Source: Batillaria attramentaria (Eukaryota; Mollusca; Gastropoda; Batillariidae). From it: a stretch of 64,000 bases of DNA. Made by a program: the position numbers and the translations under genes. Every line of letters begins with the position of its first letter. Within the stretch, counting starts at the first letter, position 1. Of this stretch, positions 25,431 to 38,493 are shown one piece after another. The notes under the pieces are model-generated. The model did no database searches, was not told where the DNA came from, and saw only the letters and a program-made list of their open reading frames with translations. The stretch lies in assembly GCA_018292915.2 (NCBI GenBank), contig JACVVK020000037.1:565001-629000 (forward strand), read 5' to 3'.

Positions 25431-26839
25431 GTGTACGCGTGCGTAACAAACCTTTTCCAGTAGTTTCTTGTACACCTTCTGCAGCTTGTTGCCATTGATG
25501 TCCCAGTTGAGGTTGTGAGTGCCCATGACGGCGTAGCGGAGGTCAGGATAAGCATCTAAACATCTCTGAAACACACGTCGTTTGAATCGGCCGTACATTC
25601 CGTCACCACGCCACTCCATGCTGATCCGACCAGCTGTTGTCACCAGCGTCTGTCCTCCGTCAGCCAGTAAAATGCTGAAGAAGCCAACCTGCCAGGAGAA
25701 AGTGATTACTTGACTGCCAGTCATGCACACGGACTATTATTGTGAGTTTGAAAAACACTGCTTAGGACACCAACTGAAAATTGTTGCAATTCGCATCCCG
25801 AATTTGGATGGATTTTTTTTCTTTCCAAATCGAGTCAAAATCACGTGCAGACTGGTTTACGGTGCCTGTCCCGCCCTCGTGTACACACGACCGCACAAAT
25901 GTCAAATGTGCACGCTAAAAATCCCACGCCCACCTTTCGAAGAAAAGTAGGCTGTGGCCGGTGACGTGGTAAACAGAAATACTGTACCACGCTCCAGAGT
26001 GAATAACAGCGTGAAGGTTTGAACATAAAGTAGCGCTTGGCGGCAGCAAGCTGTCACTGCTTCGTCCTCCAGCCCTGCGGCGCCATTAGCATTTCAGAAG
26101 AGATGGATATGTCCGCCGAAGAGAAGTCTACCATACCATACCGTACCATACCATGCCATGCATAAGTAAGCAACACCACGAGCACGGGACATAACCTGGG
26201 GTGTCATGTCAACAAGCAGGCAACAGTTCTGTATCCTGATTCAATCAGTGCAAAGGTAACCCATACTGGCTACAGTACGATCTGCGTTTGAAAAGGGGGG
26301 GGGGGGGGGGAATTCATTACACTTTTCACTTTTCTAAGAGGGGTGGTAGTGGTGCGACGAGGAGTGGGATGAGGGGGTGGGGGTATGGGGCTGACGAGCA
26401 TGTATGGCAGCCTCTGTTCAAACCATTTTTTACCTTACTCAATCAACGAATCAAGTAACTTTATGTTTTAAGGGTTGCCGCGTCAGTTGGCATAAACATT
26501 TTACGCAAAATCTAGCCCGATTTTTCGCGTCGAGACATCAGGTGCCAAACTGTTAATAAAAGCTGATTACTGACATCAGCTGCCGAAATTTGTTGAAATT
26601 AAACTGACAGAAAAACACCCTATACTCACCACTTTCCCCTGTTTCTTATACAGGTATCCGGTGACGCCGGGCGGCCCAGAGATAAATTGCTCGTACTTGG
26701 TAGGGAGGTAATCGTAGCCGGCATACCCTTCTGGCTCTATGGCCATGACCGCCTCCCGGTCACTGACACTGGCCACGCACAGCTCCTCGTCATCACGACA
26801 GTCACCAGGTTTCAGGATAGAGAACTTGGCTTCAGACAT
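24193..26839 (-). CDS. NAT16/HISAT-like N-acetyltransferase, gene C (B type, intact)
   Basis: Exons are 26839-26630 (70 codons), 25688-25452 (79) and 24759-24193 (188 plus stop), giving 337 aa. The GNAT marks are EELCVAS (about 19-25), GYDYLP (41-46), DGGQT (80-84) and RGDGMYGRF (97-105). Exon 3 holds SCGGFYQC and HIEWHLLRL. This is the intact duplicate of gene B. It alone among the B-type genes has an unrelated upstream region: similarity to genes 0 and B stops within a few bases of the ATG. Intron 2 carries a headless SINE tail and (CT)n/(CTGT)n runs. Confidence 0.92.
25273..25386 (+). mobile_element. Headless SINE in intron 2 of gene C
   Basis: Segmental duplicate of the fragment at 10106. 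Confidence 0.75.
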
Positions 26840-26968
26840 TTTGGGTTATGGTTTCAGTGTGTCCAGCCTGCACAATTCAATTCATTTCAACGCAAAATTA
26901 TTGTGCCTAAGCCGGGGAAATTCGTTTGGAGTGTTCAGAACAACGTCAGTAAAATTACAATCAACACC

Positions 26969-27041
<73 letters not shown>

Positions 27042-27279
27042 CAAAGGCGCCGCACTCACTGACTCAGTGACTTTAAATGTATATCATACTTACTCTCAAT
27101 CCTCATACTAGTAAATACAAATCTGTTTTGAGGATTTGCGGTGTCAGTCAAGTGCCTTTTGACGAGCGAATTCCGCCGTCGGTACTGCAGCAATGGTCAC
27201 GGAACAGAACGCACACTAAGGATGACAGTAATCATGCGACGCAATGACTGAGCTATACACATCCGTTTACACACACACA

Positions 27280-27327
<48 letters not shown>

Positions 27328-28290
27328 AAAATAAGGTCACACGACTCACCAGCTGAAAGTTTCCAGCAGTACACTAGTATCCTCGATAATGCTATGTCAT
27401 TCAGTTACGCAGCACTAAAAGAAATTGTGTGAATCACTGACTATTACAACTCACGCATCTCATACCTGAGGTAGCTCGTCCTTGCCCCGGTCAGTCGTGC
27501 TGTGCGTCAGTGATTTCTCGGGCTGAACTGTAGACTGTCACGCGTATTACTCCAGCAAACCGAAAGGATCACAACATCGTATCGGCCGACCGCCAAAAAG
27601 GTCCGCCACATAGACTGACACACGGCGTTCCACTAAACCGTACGGCTGACTCGCGAGTACGTGTGTACTGACTTTCTGAAAATAGAGTATCCTGTGTGTC
27701 AGGCCACACAACCGCAGAGCTAGATTTCATTCCTAGTAGTGTTTTCGCCTCTGTAAACCTAGCCTATATAGCTCTATATGCTCGTCGACACACACTTCAT
27801 TTTGTCAAACTATTCAACTGTCCACACTGAGTTAGCGAGAAACTAGGCCAGACCCTACACTGACTTATTCACAGCCGGCATGACTGCATAATCGAAACAG
27901 GTTCAAATTTCACAAACATACATAATGACTGGCCAGTCAGCGACCGCGTAAAGAACATTTCTAGCGTCGCGGAAAAGTGCACTGAGGACAGAACATGTAC
28001 ACTGTTTCGCGCAGTATTTGAATAGCACTGAGTTGGTGTGACGGTTCGACTGGCCTCTAGAGATATTTGCACCGCGTGTAAACTTGATGCCGCGCACTGG
28101 CACTGACTACGGCCGTCCAATCAGCATAGCGAAAGCTCTACTACTGTACCATGAGGCAGCCTGTCCCAAACCTAGGCTAGACTATAGACTAGAGTTTGTA
28201 GCTCACTTCTGGAAAAAAAAAAAAAAACACGGTTGGAAATCTCCTATCCGTGGCGCATCCAAGTTCGTGCAGGAGAGAGGGAGATGAATA
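26840..28290. other. Intergenic region upstream of gene C
   Basis: Two (CA)n tracts and otherwise unique, fairly GC-balanced sequence. No supported gene. It probably holds the promoter of gene C. Confidence 0.5.
26970..27038. repeat. (CA)n upstream of gene C
   Basis: Pure CA run about 130 bases upstream of the ATG; another lies at 27271-27326. Confidence 0.95.
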
Positions 28291-28294
28291 TAAC

Positions 28295-28504
28295 GAGGTG
28301 ACGCACTTATGCGGCGGAGTTCAAACCGGAAATGGTCAGGCGCCTCGGTGGAGATAATCATAGCGAGGTGATGTATTTATGCGGCGGAGTTCAATCCGGA
28401 AGTGCTCAGATGCTGCGGTGGAGATTTAGATAGTGAGGTGACGTACGTACATGGCGGAGTTCGAACTTCTAGTGGAGAATGGCTGCGCCGGGGTGTGGTC
28501 ATTG
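28295..28504. repeat. Tandem repeat, 70-bp period, three copies
   Basis: GAGGTGACG/GAGGTGATG recurs at 28295, 28365 and 28435, each followed by GCGGCGGAGTTC or TGGCGGAGTTC. It lies between genes C and D. Confidence 0.8.
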
Positions 28505-28740
28505 TCCGCGGTTTTGGTCAGTCAGGGTGGCGGCGCCGCAGGGGAGTAGTGGTTACGTGGTTACGTGTTTTGTGTGGCCAGGTTTCACGGACATCTGGAT
28601 GACTGGAATGTGGCGTTAGGCAATGAGCTGACCTCTGATTTTGGTGCACACTGTTTGCATCTGGGTTAGTGCAATATTAATATTACTTTATGGCGGAAAA
28701 CCGAAGTGTATACTGTGTGTGTGTGTGCTGTTACACCCGC

Positions 28741-28815
28741 AAGACTTCCCCCCGGCCCCAGGGGGAGGAAGCCGGAGTACCCGGAGAGAACCCCTGACGG
28801 TCGGCCCGAATGAAG
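28741..28815 (-). mobile_element. Fragment of the meta-type SINE core
   Basis: Contains GGAGGAAGCCGGAGTACCCG and CGGTCGGCCCGAA as at 37687, without the tRNA-like head. It lies just 3' of gene D. Confidence 0.6.
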
Positions 28816-28893
28816 GGATCTTTAGTTCACCCTATGCAGGAGACCAGTAGGACTATTAAAGTAATACTAACTTCTTTGTGTCAGCTAAACTTC

Positions 28894-32139
<3,246 letters not shown>

Positions 32140-32344
32140 GTTTATTTGTTAGAAGAGCAGAGTTAGTGCTGTTCCTGTCTACTCCCCCCTTTGTCTCGCT
32201 GGGCTGACTGGAGTAAGTCAAGACCACGTCACGTAATAAGCTTCACACGCTGCACACGAGCAGCTGTTGACAAAATTCAACAGAGTTGTTATGACTTTCC
32301 AATGGGATTACCCTGTGCAGTTACTGAAAACACTTGGCCAAGCT

Positions 32345-32365
32345 ACACTGATGAGTCATCAGTGT
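32345..32365. promoter_or_regulatory. Palindromic AP-1-like site upstream of gene D
   Basis: Ten-base arms ACACTGATGA and TCATCAGTGT flank one G, creating TGAGTCA, the AP-1 consensus. It lies about 205 bases upstream of the gene D ATG. Regulatory use is inferred only. Confidence 0.35.
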
Positions 32366-32410
32366 CACGTAATACTGCCCAGATGGTATAGTTCGCCCGT
32401 TAGGGGGTGC

Positions 32411-33010
32411 AAATGTACACCAGTCATGCGCAGCACGGGCAGGTGTACTCCAGTCGCCCACTAGTGGGACCTATTGTATCCCCGCTACACAGGAGGAGAT
32501 GAAATGTACACCAGTCATGCGCAGCACGGGCAGGTGTACTCCAGTCGCCCACTAGTGAAACCTATTGTATCCCCGCTACACAGGAGGAGATGAAATGTAC
32601 ACCAGTCATGCGCAGCACGGGCAGGTGTACTCCAGTCGCCCACTAGTGAAACCTATTGTATCCCCGCTACACAGGAGGAGATGAAATGTACACCAGTCAT
32701 GCGCAGCACGGGCAGGTGTACTCCAGTCGCCCACTAGTGAAACCTATTGTATCCCCGCTACACAGGAGGAGATGAAATGTACACCAGTCATGCGCAGCAC
32801 CGGGCAGGTGTACTCCAGTCGCCCACTAGTGAAACCTATTGTATCCCCGCTACACAGGAGGAGATGAAGGACCTATTGTATCAGGAGGAGATGAAATGTA
32901 CACCAGTCATGCGCAGCACGGGCAGGTGTACTCCAGTCGCCCACTAGTGAAACCTGTTGTATCCCCGCTACACAGGAGGGGATGCAAATGTACACCAGTC
33001 ATGCGCTGCA
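32411..33010. repeat. Minisatellite, 91-bp period, about 6.5 copies
   Basis: Units begin AAATGTACACCAGTCATGCG at 32411, 32502, 32593, 32684, 32775, 32894 and about 32986. One unit is lengthened by a partial internal duplication (about 32865-32893). Most units are near-identical. It lies about 270 bases upstream of the gene D ATG. Confidence 0.92.
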
Positions 33011-33662
33011 GGGGTAAATTAGTTAGTAGTTAGCAGGAGAATGGTGCGCAGTGTTTCAACTCCGTGCCGAGTCACACGACCTCGGCGGATTCTGTTTGAA
33101 TTCATATCCGTAGCCCCGTCACTCCCCGGCTATGCTGAAACCTGCTTCATCTGCTTCGTCTTCGATTTGCAGGAAACGCGCCGTTTGCTGATCATAGCGC
33201 GGAAGTATCGCGAGAGTTGACCGGTGTCGGCATACATTTGCACTGATCCCCTCCCGCGCATCGAGTATACAATCGCCCCTCCTCGTGGACGACTGATGTG
33301 CGTTTGCCCCTCATGAAATGGATGTATACATTTGCACCCACCAACGGGCGAACTATACCAACTGAGCCATACTCGTTCTGTGTGACCCGACCTAAATACA
33401 TACAAACAGAGTTTCTCACCCTCCGAGATAGGACACAGTACTTCTATTACTCAGTGTAGGAGTGAGAGAAATGTGTAGCTAAACGAGTGCACGAGAAGGT
33501 TATTACATACACTCTCTTTGTTATACAAGTGAGCCAAAATTGCCTTTTTCGCATAACGAGGTTTTCATAGCTGGCGTCCCAGCTGCAGTACGTGGAATGA
33601 AGTTGTTTGCATGCATTGAGTTATCGTGGTCGGACACAGCTCATCATCCCATCTGTTACCGA

Positions 33663-34163
33663 TGTATAAACAGCGTCTCGAACATGGGACATTATACAAT
33701 AGAGCAATAGACGACTCCACTCGGAAACCCCCCCCCACCACCACCACCACCACCCCCACACACACACCCCCTCCGAAACAGCGTCTCGAACATGGGACAC
33801 CATACAACAGAGCAATAGACGACTCTACCAAAGATCGACCCTACATTACTTTGACTCTACTCAACAATACCCCCCACCCTTCCCCAAGCCAAAGCTTCAC
33901 CCATTTAATCTGCCGTGTATTCGCAAAATACAGTACGTCCATGACATCATTTTATGAAAGAGATTGACGTAATGGTCTTTTCCCTCAAATGACGTCAATG
34001 GACTTACTTCTTTCTTTTGACGTTTCAGTCTTTCTGCGTTGCTGGAAGGGAACTCTTGTGGCAAGAAAGTGCCGCGACGTAAAGCTCTTTACGTCGCGGC
34101 ACGCGACTGGCTGAAATCTGGGGGCTTGCCCCCTTTGGTTGACAGGAGTGGAGTCGTCTATTG
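33663..34163. mobile_element. MITE of the same family, with a duplicated left end and an internal palindrome
   Basis: The full copy spans 33813-34163 and shares TGACGTCAATGG with the copies near genes 0 and B. About 110 bp of left flank and terminus are tandemly repeated (33671-33776 and 33775 onward). It carries a 16-bp-stem palindrome at 34069-34102 that the other copies lack. Confidence 0.7.
34069..34102. repeat. Perfect palindrome, 16-bp arms
   Basis: Arms GTGCCGCGACGTAAAG and CTTTACGTCGCGGCAC are separated by two bases. Confidence 0.9.
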
Positions 34164-34414
34164 TTCTTAAAAAAATGCAATAAACCGTCTTTGATGCATT
34201 TCCTTTTTTTTTTTCAGCAGGTGCACGGGACAATCAAAGACACACACAGGAAAAGTATCAAAACAGAGTTTTAGTATGGAAAAACACTCAACTAACATAA
34301 CACCAAATGTTTCATCATTATCATCATCAACATCATCATCATCTGACACAATCGCGTCTTGTCTGCATGACTCTTGCATCAACCTTGATATCGAGTAGTA
34401 AACTAAGTTTATTA

Positions 34415-35754
34415 CGAGGGCTGTTCAAATATTATTGGGAATGCTGCCATTACTCACGTGTCTTGCATCGGATCGACTCCAAACTTCTACATCCCCTCGA
34501 AGTATTCACCCTTGGCCCGAATGCACGTTTCCAGTCTTGTTCGCCACATATGAAGCGCCCTCTGGTACTCTTCCCTCAAGATACCCTCGAGCTCTGATTT
34601 CACGGCTTTTGAGAGGTCTTGGATTCGATCAAACTTGCGTCCAGCGAGTCGCTCTTTCAAAATAGGAAAGAGCCAGAAGTCACACGGTGCCAAGTCCGGA
34701 CTGTAGGGGGGATGGGCCAAGACTTTGATCTCTCTTTCCTCTAGGAAGGTCGTGGTGATCTTGGCTTTGTGGGGGGGGGGGGGGGGGGGCTGCCTTATCA
34801 TGCAGCATTAAGGTCCTTGAGGTTCCAACGGTTGGGCGCTGCTCGCAGATCGCATCCACCACTTTCCGGAGCACCACTTTGGTATAGTAAGTGGCAGTGA
34901 TGGCAGCCTTTTCCGGAAGAATATCAAGAGCCATGACGCCTTGGGTGCTGAAAAAAAATAGAGAAAAGACGCTTCCGGCTCTGAAATCCTGGCCTCAGGA
35001 CAACTGGTCGGTCTCCATCTGGGCCTACCCACGCCCGGTTGCAGCGTTTGTTGGGGATGCCGTAAAACGTGAGCCAAGATTCATCACCGGTCACTATGTC
35101 ACACAGGCGTTTTGGTCCATTTGGCTCAAAATCTTGAAGCAGTTGGCGTGAGCAATCAACCCGCCGTTTCTTTTGTTCATCAGTTAAGAGATGGGGTACC
35201 CATCTTGCAGCCAAGTTTCTCATTTGAAGATCTTCATGCAGAATGCTGTGTATGGTGCCGATAGAGAGGTCACATGCTTCACTCAACTCGCGTATGGTCG
35301 AATGTGGGTCTTCGTCAATCAGGCTTTTCACAAGGGTAATGTTTCTTTCGTTCCGAGCTGAGAGTGGACGGCCAGGACTGGTACCTGAGCTTGAAGGCCC
35401 TTGTTCAGTTAGAAAAGCTTCGACCCATCTGTAAACTGTGCTCTTACCGACACACTTGGCTCCAAAAACAGCTTGCAAATCTTGAAGGATTTTCTTGCCA
35501 TTGTCTCCGAGTTTTAGCCTCATGAATGTGTAGAAGCGAAAATGCTCATTCTCGGCGTCCATGGTTTTCTGGCTCAGCAGTTTGGATGACGATTTTAATG
35601 AGGTCATACTCTAAAATGCGTCATGATGTCATCATTCTTTTCTGCATGTTTATAGGGCTTGAGCCAGATTTTCTTTTGGTATAAAATTATTTTCTGTGCG
35701 ATGTTTACTTATTAAATGGCAGGCCCATTCCCATTAATATTTGAACAGCCCTCG
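34415..35754 (-). mobile_element. mariner-type DNA transposon with intact termini
   Basis: The element is 1,340 bp and flanked by TA on both sides (34413-34414 and 35755-35756). The ends are inverted repeats of about 28 bp starting CGAGGGCTGTTCAAATATTA, with one mismatch near position 21 of the repeat. It holds a mariner transposase on the minus strand. Boundaries are seen directly. Confidence 0.92.
34487..35607 (-). pseudogene. mariner transposase, frameshifted
   Basis: The frame starts near 35607 (or at the internal ATG at 35562) with a helix-turn-helix N-terminal region (GKSTVYRWVEAFL; SIGTIHSILHEDL). It continues to VTGDESW, MLHDKA and YSPDLAPCDFWLF, the three mariner catalytic aspartate blocks. 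The frame changes twice: near 34934-34960 at an A-rich run, and near 34770-34790 at a run of about 17 G, just after the second aspartate. It ends at 34487. All catalytic residues seem present. It could be an inactive copy, or the G run could be mis-sized in the assembly. Confidence 0.85.
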
Positions 35755-35861
35755 TATGTGTCACACAGGCCAATTTTAACTTATGTGACCTCAGGACACA
35801 AACTGAGCGTGAGGTCAAGTGCAGCGTTTCTTTGAAGGACCCTGTTTTCCGAGTGTGCTAG

Positions 35862-36027
35862 GGGAGCCGGGGTGGTCGAATGGTAGAGCGTTGGACTTCT
35901 AATGCTCGGGTCGTGAGTTCGATCCCGGCTGGGGCCAAATATTTCTGCTGGCGTTTTCATCGTTGCCCCGTCTTTGATATCACCCTATGTGGTGGAAAAG
36001 GACGTTAAACCCCCAAACACCCACCCT
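35862..36027 (+). mobile_element. SINE near the mariner element
   Basis: Complete copy about 105 bases to the right of the mariner right end. Confidence 0.85.
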
Positions 36028-36063
36028 TGTGTTTGTTGAAGTTATGTCCCATTTGTTTGTGTC

Positions 36064-36086
36064 CTGAGGAAGGCGAAAGCCGAAAC
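36064..36086 (+). ncRNA. Possible hammerhead-type ribozyme core
   Basis: CTGAGGA, a GGC-GAAA-GCC hairpin and GAAAC stand in hammerhead order. One unpaired A precedes the hairpin. A convincing stem I/III and cleavage site were not found, so this may be only a remnant, for instance of a Penelope-like element tail. Confidence 0.3.
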
Positions 36087-36089
36087 GTT

Positions 36090-36213
36090 GACCCGTGCCG
36101 TCCTTTGTGAAAGTTATGTGGTTTCTGTCCTTTTATGTCGCTTTTATTTATTTTACACTAGTTAAAATAGGATTTGGAAAAAGGAAACATGTAAATACAA
36201 TGGAATGATTGAA

Positions 36214-36252
<39 letters not shown>

Positions 36253-37680
36253 ACACACACACAGAGAACAAGTCCAGTTGCATCGAAGACTATAATATTA
36301 TAATCTTTGGTTGCATCATCATCAAAAGTCACCTTTTTATGCGCCAGCAGTTGACCTCGTCACAGAGGTCAAAGTTATTTGTGCATAACATCAGGCCCCA
36401 ACAATAGCACCAATCAATCAATCAATCAGTCGGCATGGAGACTAGTTCGGGCAACCCATGAGTAATCGGGGACGCCACATCCTTGCAAATGGCTGCCAAG
36501 CAGACGAACCTGAGCTCGCAGTGTTAGAGCTGGGCATTTTCCACTGAGACACGCACGCACGGTAGCTTGTAAGGCTAAAGTGTATATTGTCATGGAACGT
36601 TATTCAGCGTCACGTGTGTCCTATCATTATATAAATATTGGTCCGGCCACCACAGAGATATTAATTTGTTGTACTTTTTTCCTACGGGTGGAACCATGCC
36701 CCTCGATTAGAGGGGAAACCATGCCTAGACGGAGACGAGCTTTTTCTCTTTGTAGGCGGTCCCCATGGTACTGATTGCATGGCCAGACTCAAGAGTGCTA
36801 ACAAGCGCCACTGGATTAAACACAAAAACTAACGTGCATCTGCGGTACATTCTTAAAGTGTGCGGGAATGTGAGGAAGATTTGCGCGTTGCACGTGATTC
36901 AGTATGCAGTAGCCGTTAGTAACCGAACACCAAGTGTCTCCTATCTAATTACGGTTTCAGTGGCAAACGGTCCAAAATGCCTGTGGCCTTTCACCCCCAA
37001 GGAGCATGAGAATGCGTGGGAGGTACAGAAGTACAGGCAGTCATCAAGGGATTTTTTTTTCAATGCATGGAACCAAACAGCACAGATCACATCTTACACT
37101 TTACAGACAGTAAACATATAGCAAAAACTACTCAGACTACCTGTCAAAGCGGACATAAGTAAGACCTCCTTAGTACATAAACGTTAAGGCTGAAATTAAA
37201 ACTAGAGTCATTGTAATAATAATAGTTGCGCCCGTGCCTGCGCCTGTGTTTTCTTGATGGTCTGTCTTAGAGATTAGTAGAGCTTGGAATACAACCCACT
37301 GACGTTGGATGGCCGTGAAAAGGAGTTAACAGGTTACAGACCGGTAATAGCTTCCGGGTCATGTAGTGACAACTACGCAAAATATGGTAGAAAATCTTTG
37401 CCCCTTTTAAAATTTGTGTGCAGAGTAATAAATGGCAATCTGGTGCTTTTTATTGGCTCTGCAAACAAACTTCATGCCAGGTAATAGTAAAATTAGGGAA
37501 AAATGAGGCTGGCTTGTGGACTATTTGTATTCATGTGCGGCTGGCACAGGAGCCAGCAGACGACCGTGGAATGAGTGGGTATGTGGTTGCTGCCAACATT
37601 GCTGGAATTTGTTGAAATTTATTCTACACATGAGTCTATGGCTGCCTGATCACAAAAGGTGAAATTTCCAAATTGAAAAT
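36090..37680. other. Intergenic region between genes D and E
   Basis: Contains a short (CA)n tract at 36218-36262 and the small element at 36442-36727. No coding exon is supported in the rest. Confidence 0.5.
36442..36727. mobile_element. Short element sharing ends with the 3.2-kb insertion
   Basis: The left end CTAGTTCGGGCAACCCATGAG-like sequence and the right end GAGGGGAAACCATGCCTAG match the two ends of the 17065-20290 insertion. The interior is different and only about 240 bases long. Confidence 0.45.
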
Positions 37681-37686
37681 TTCCAA

Positions 37687-37863
37687 AGCAGAGGGGGAGG
37701 AAGCCGGAGTACCCGGAGAGACCCCCCACCCACCCCCCCCCCCCGACGGTCGGCCCCGATCGAACGGTGCCACATGTAAGAAATAAAAATTCTTTGCCCC
37801 GAGTGGGACTCGAACCCGACCTCTCGCGTTGGTGACAAAGTCGTAACCACTAGACCACCGACT
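37687..37863 (-). mobile_element. Second SINE family, meta-type core
   Basis: On the minus strand a tRNA-like head (GGTGGTCTAGTGGTTACGAC, then GGGTTCGAGTCCCACTC) is followed by a body containing, on the plus strand, GGAGGAAGCCGGAGTACCCG. That core is widespread in animal SINEs, including molluscan ones. A run of about 12 C interrupts it. Confidence 0.7.
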
Positions 37864-37886
37864 ACCAACTGCCAGTCGGCAGTTTA

Positions 37887-38076
37887 GGGGAGCCGGGGTG
37901 GCCGAATGGTAGAGCGTTGGACTTCCAGTTCTCGGGTCTTGAGTTCGTATCCCGGCTGGGGCCAAATATTAATTTTTGTGCTGGCTTTTTCATCGTTGCC
38001 CCGTCTTTGATGTCACCCTATGCGGTGGAAAAGGACCTTGCCCCCCCCCCCCCTCCAAACACCCATCCACCCCAGT
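37887..38076 (+). mobile_element. SINE beside the meta-type SINE
   Basis: The target duplication CAGTCGGCAGTTTA flanks it on both sides. The tail contains a C-run. Confidence 0.85.
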
Positions 38077-38493
38077 CGGCAGTTTAAAGTTCATCTACCT
38101 TTACAGCCGGCATGACAAACCAATAGTAATCAAATAAAAAATAACACAAGTTCCATAGTTCACTGGCTATTTGGTTTATTTGCCAAAGTGATCCCATAAG
38201 TACACCCACAAGACACTGACACGTTGCTTACAAAGCGATATTACAATTGCAAAATGTTGCAGCACAGAACCACCATCAGAATTCTGAGGAAATGATTTGT
38301 AATCAGAGTCTGAGTATCAGAAGTATGTGTTCTCTCTTTACAAACCTAGCTGACACCTTCACGCGTTCCTATAGGCTTTAGATTGACACTTTCGGGTTCA
38401 CTGTCGCATGCAGTAGCACCACAGTTCCAAAAGAAAAGCCACCTTTCATTGTAATATCCAGTGCCGATCAAAGCATCGTTCAAAGAGCTGTTC

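Noticed and set aside
37795..37862. tRNA-like sequence on the minus strand
   Set aside because: It is joined to a SINE body with the meta-type core and has an imperfect anticodon arm, so it is a SINE head rather than a tRNA gene.
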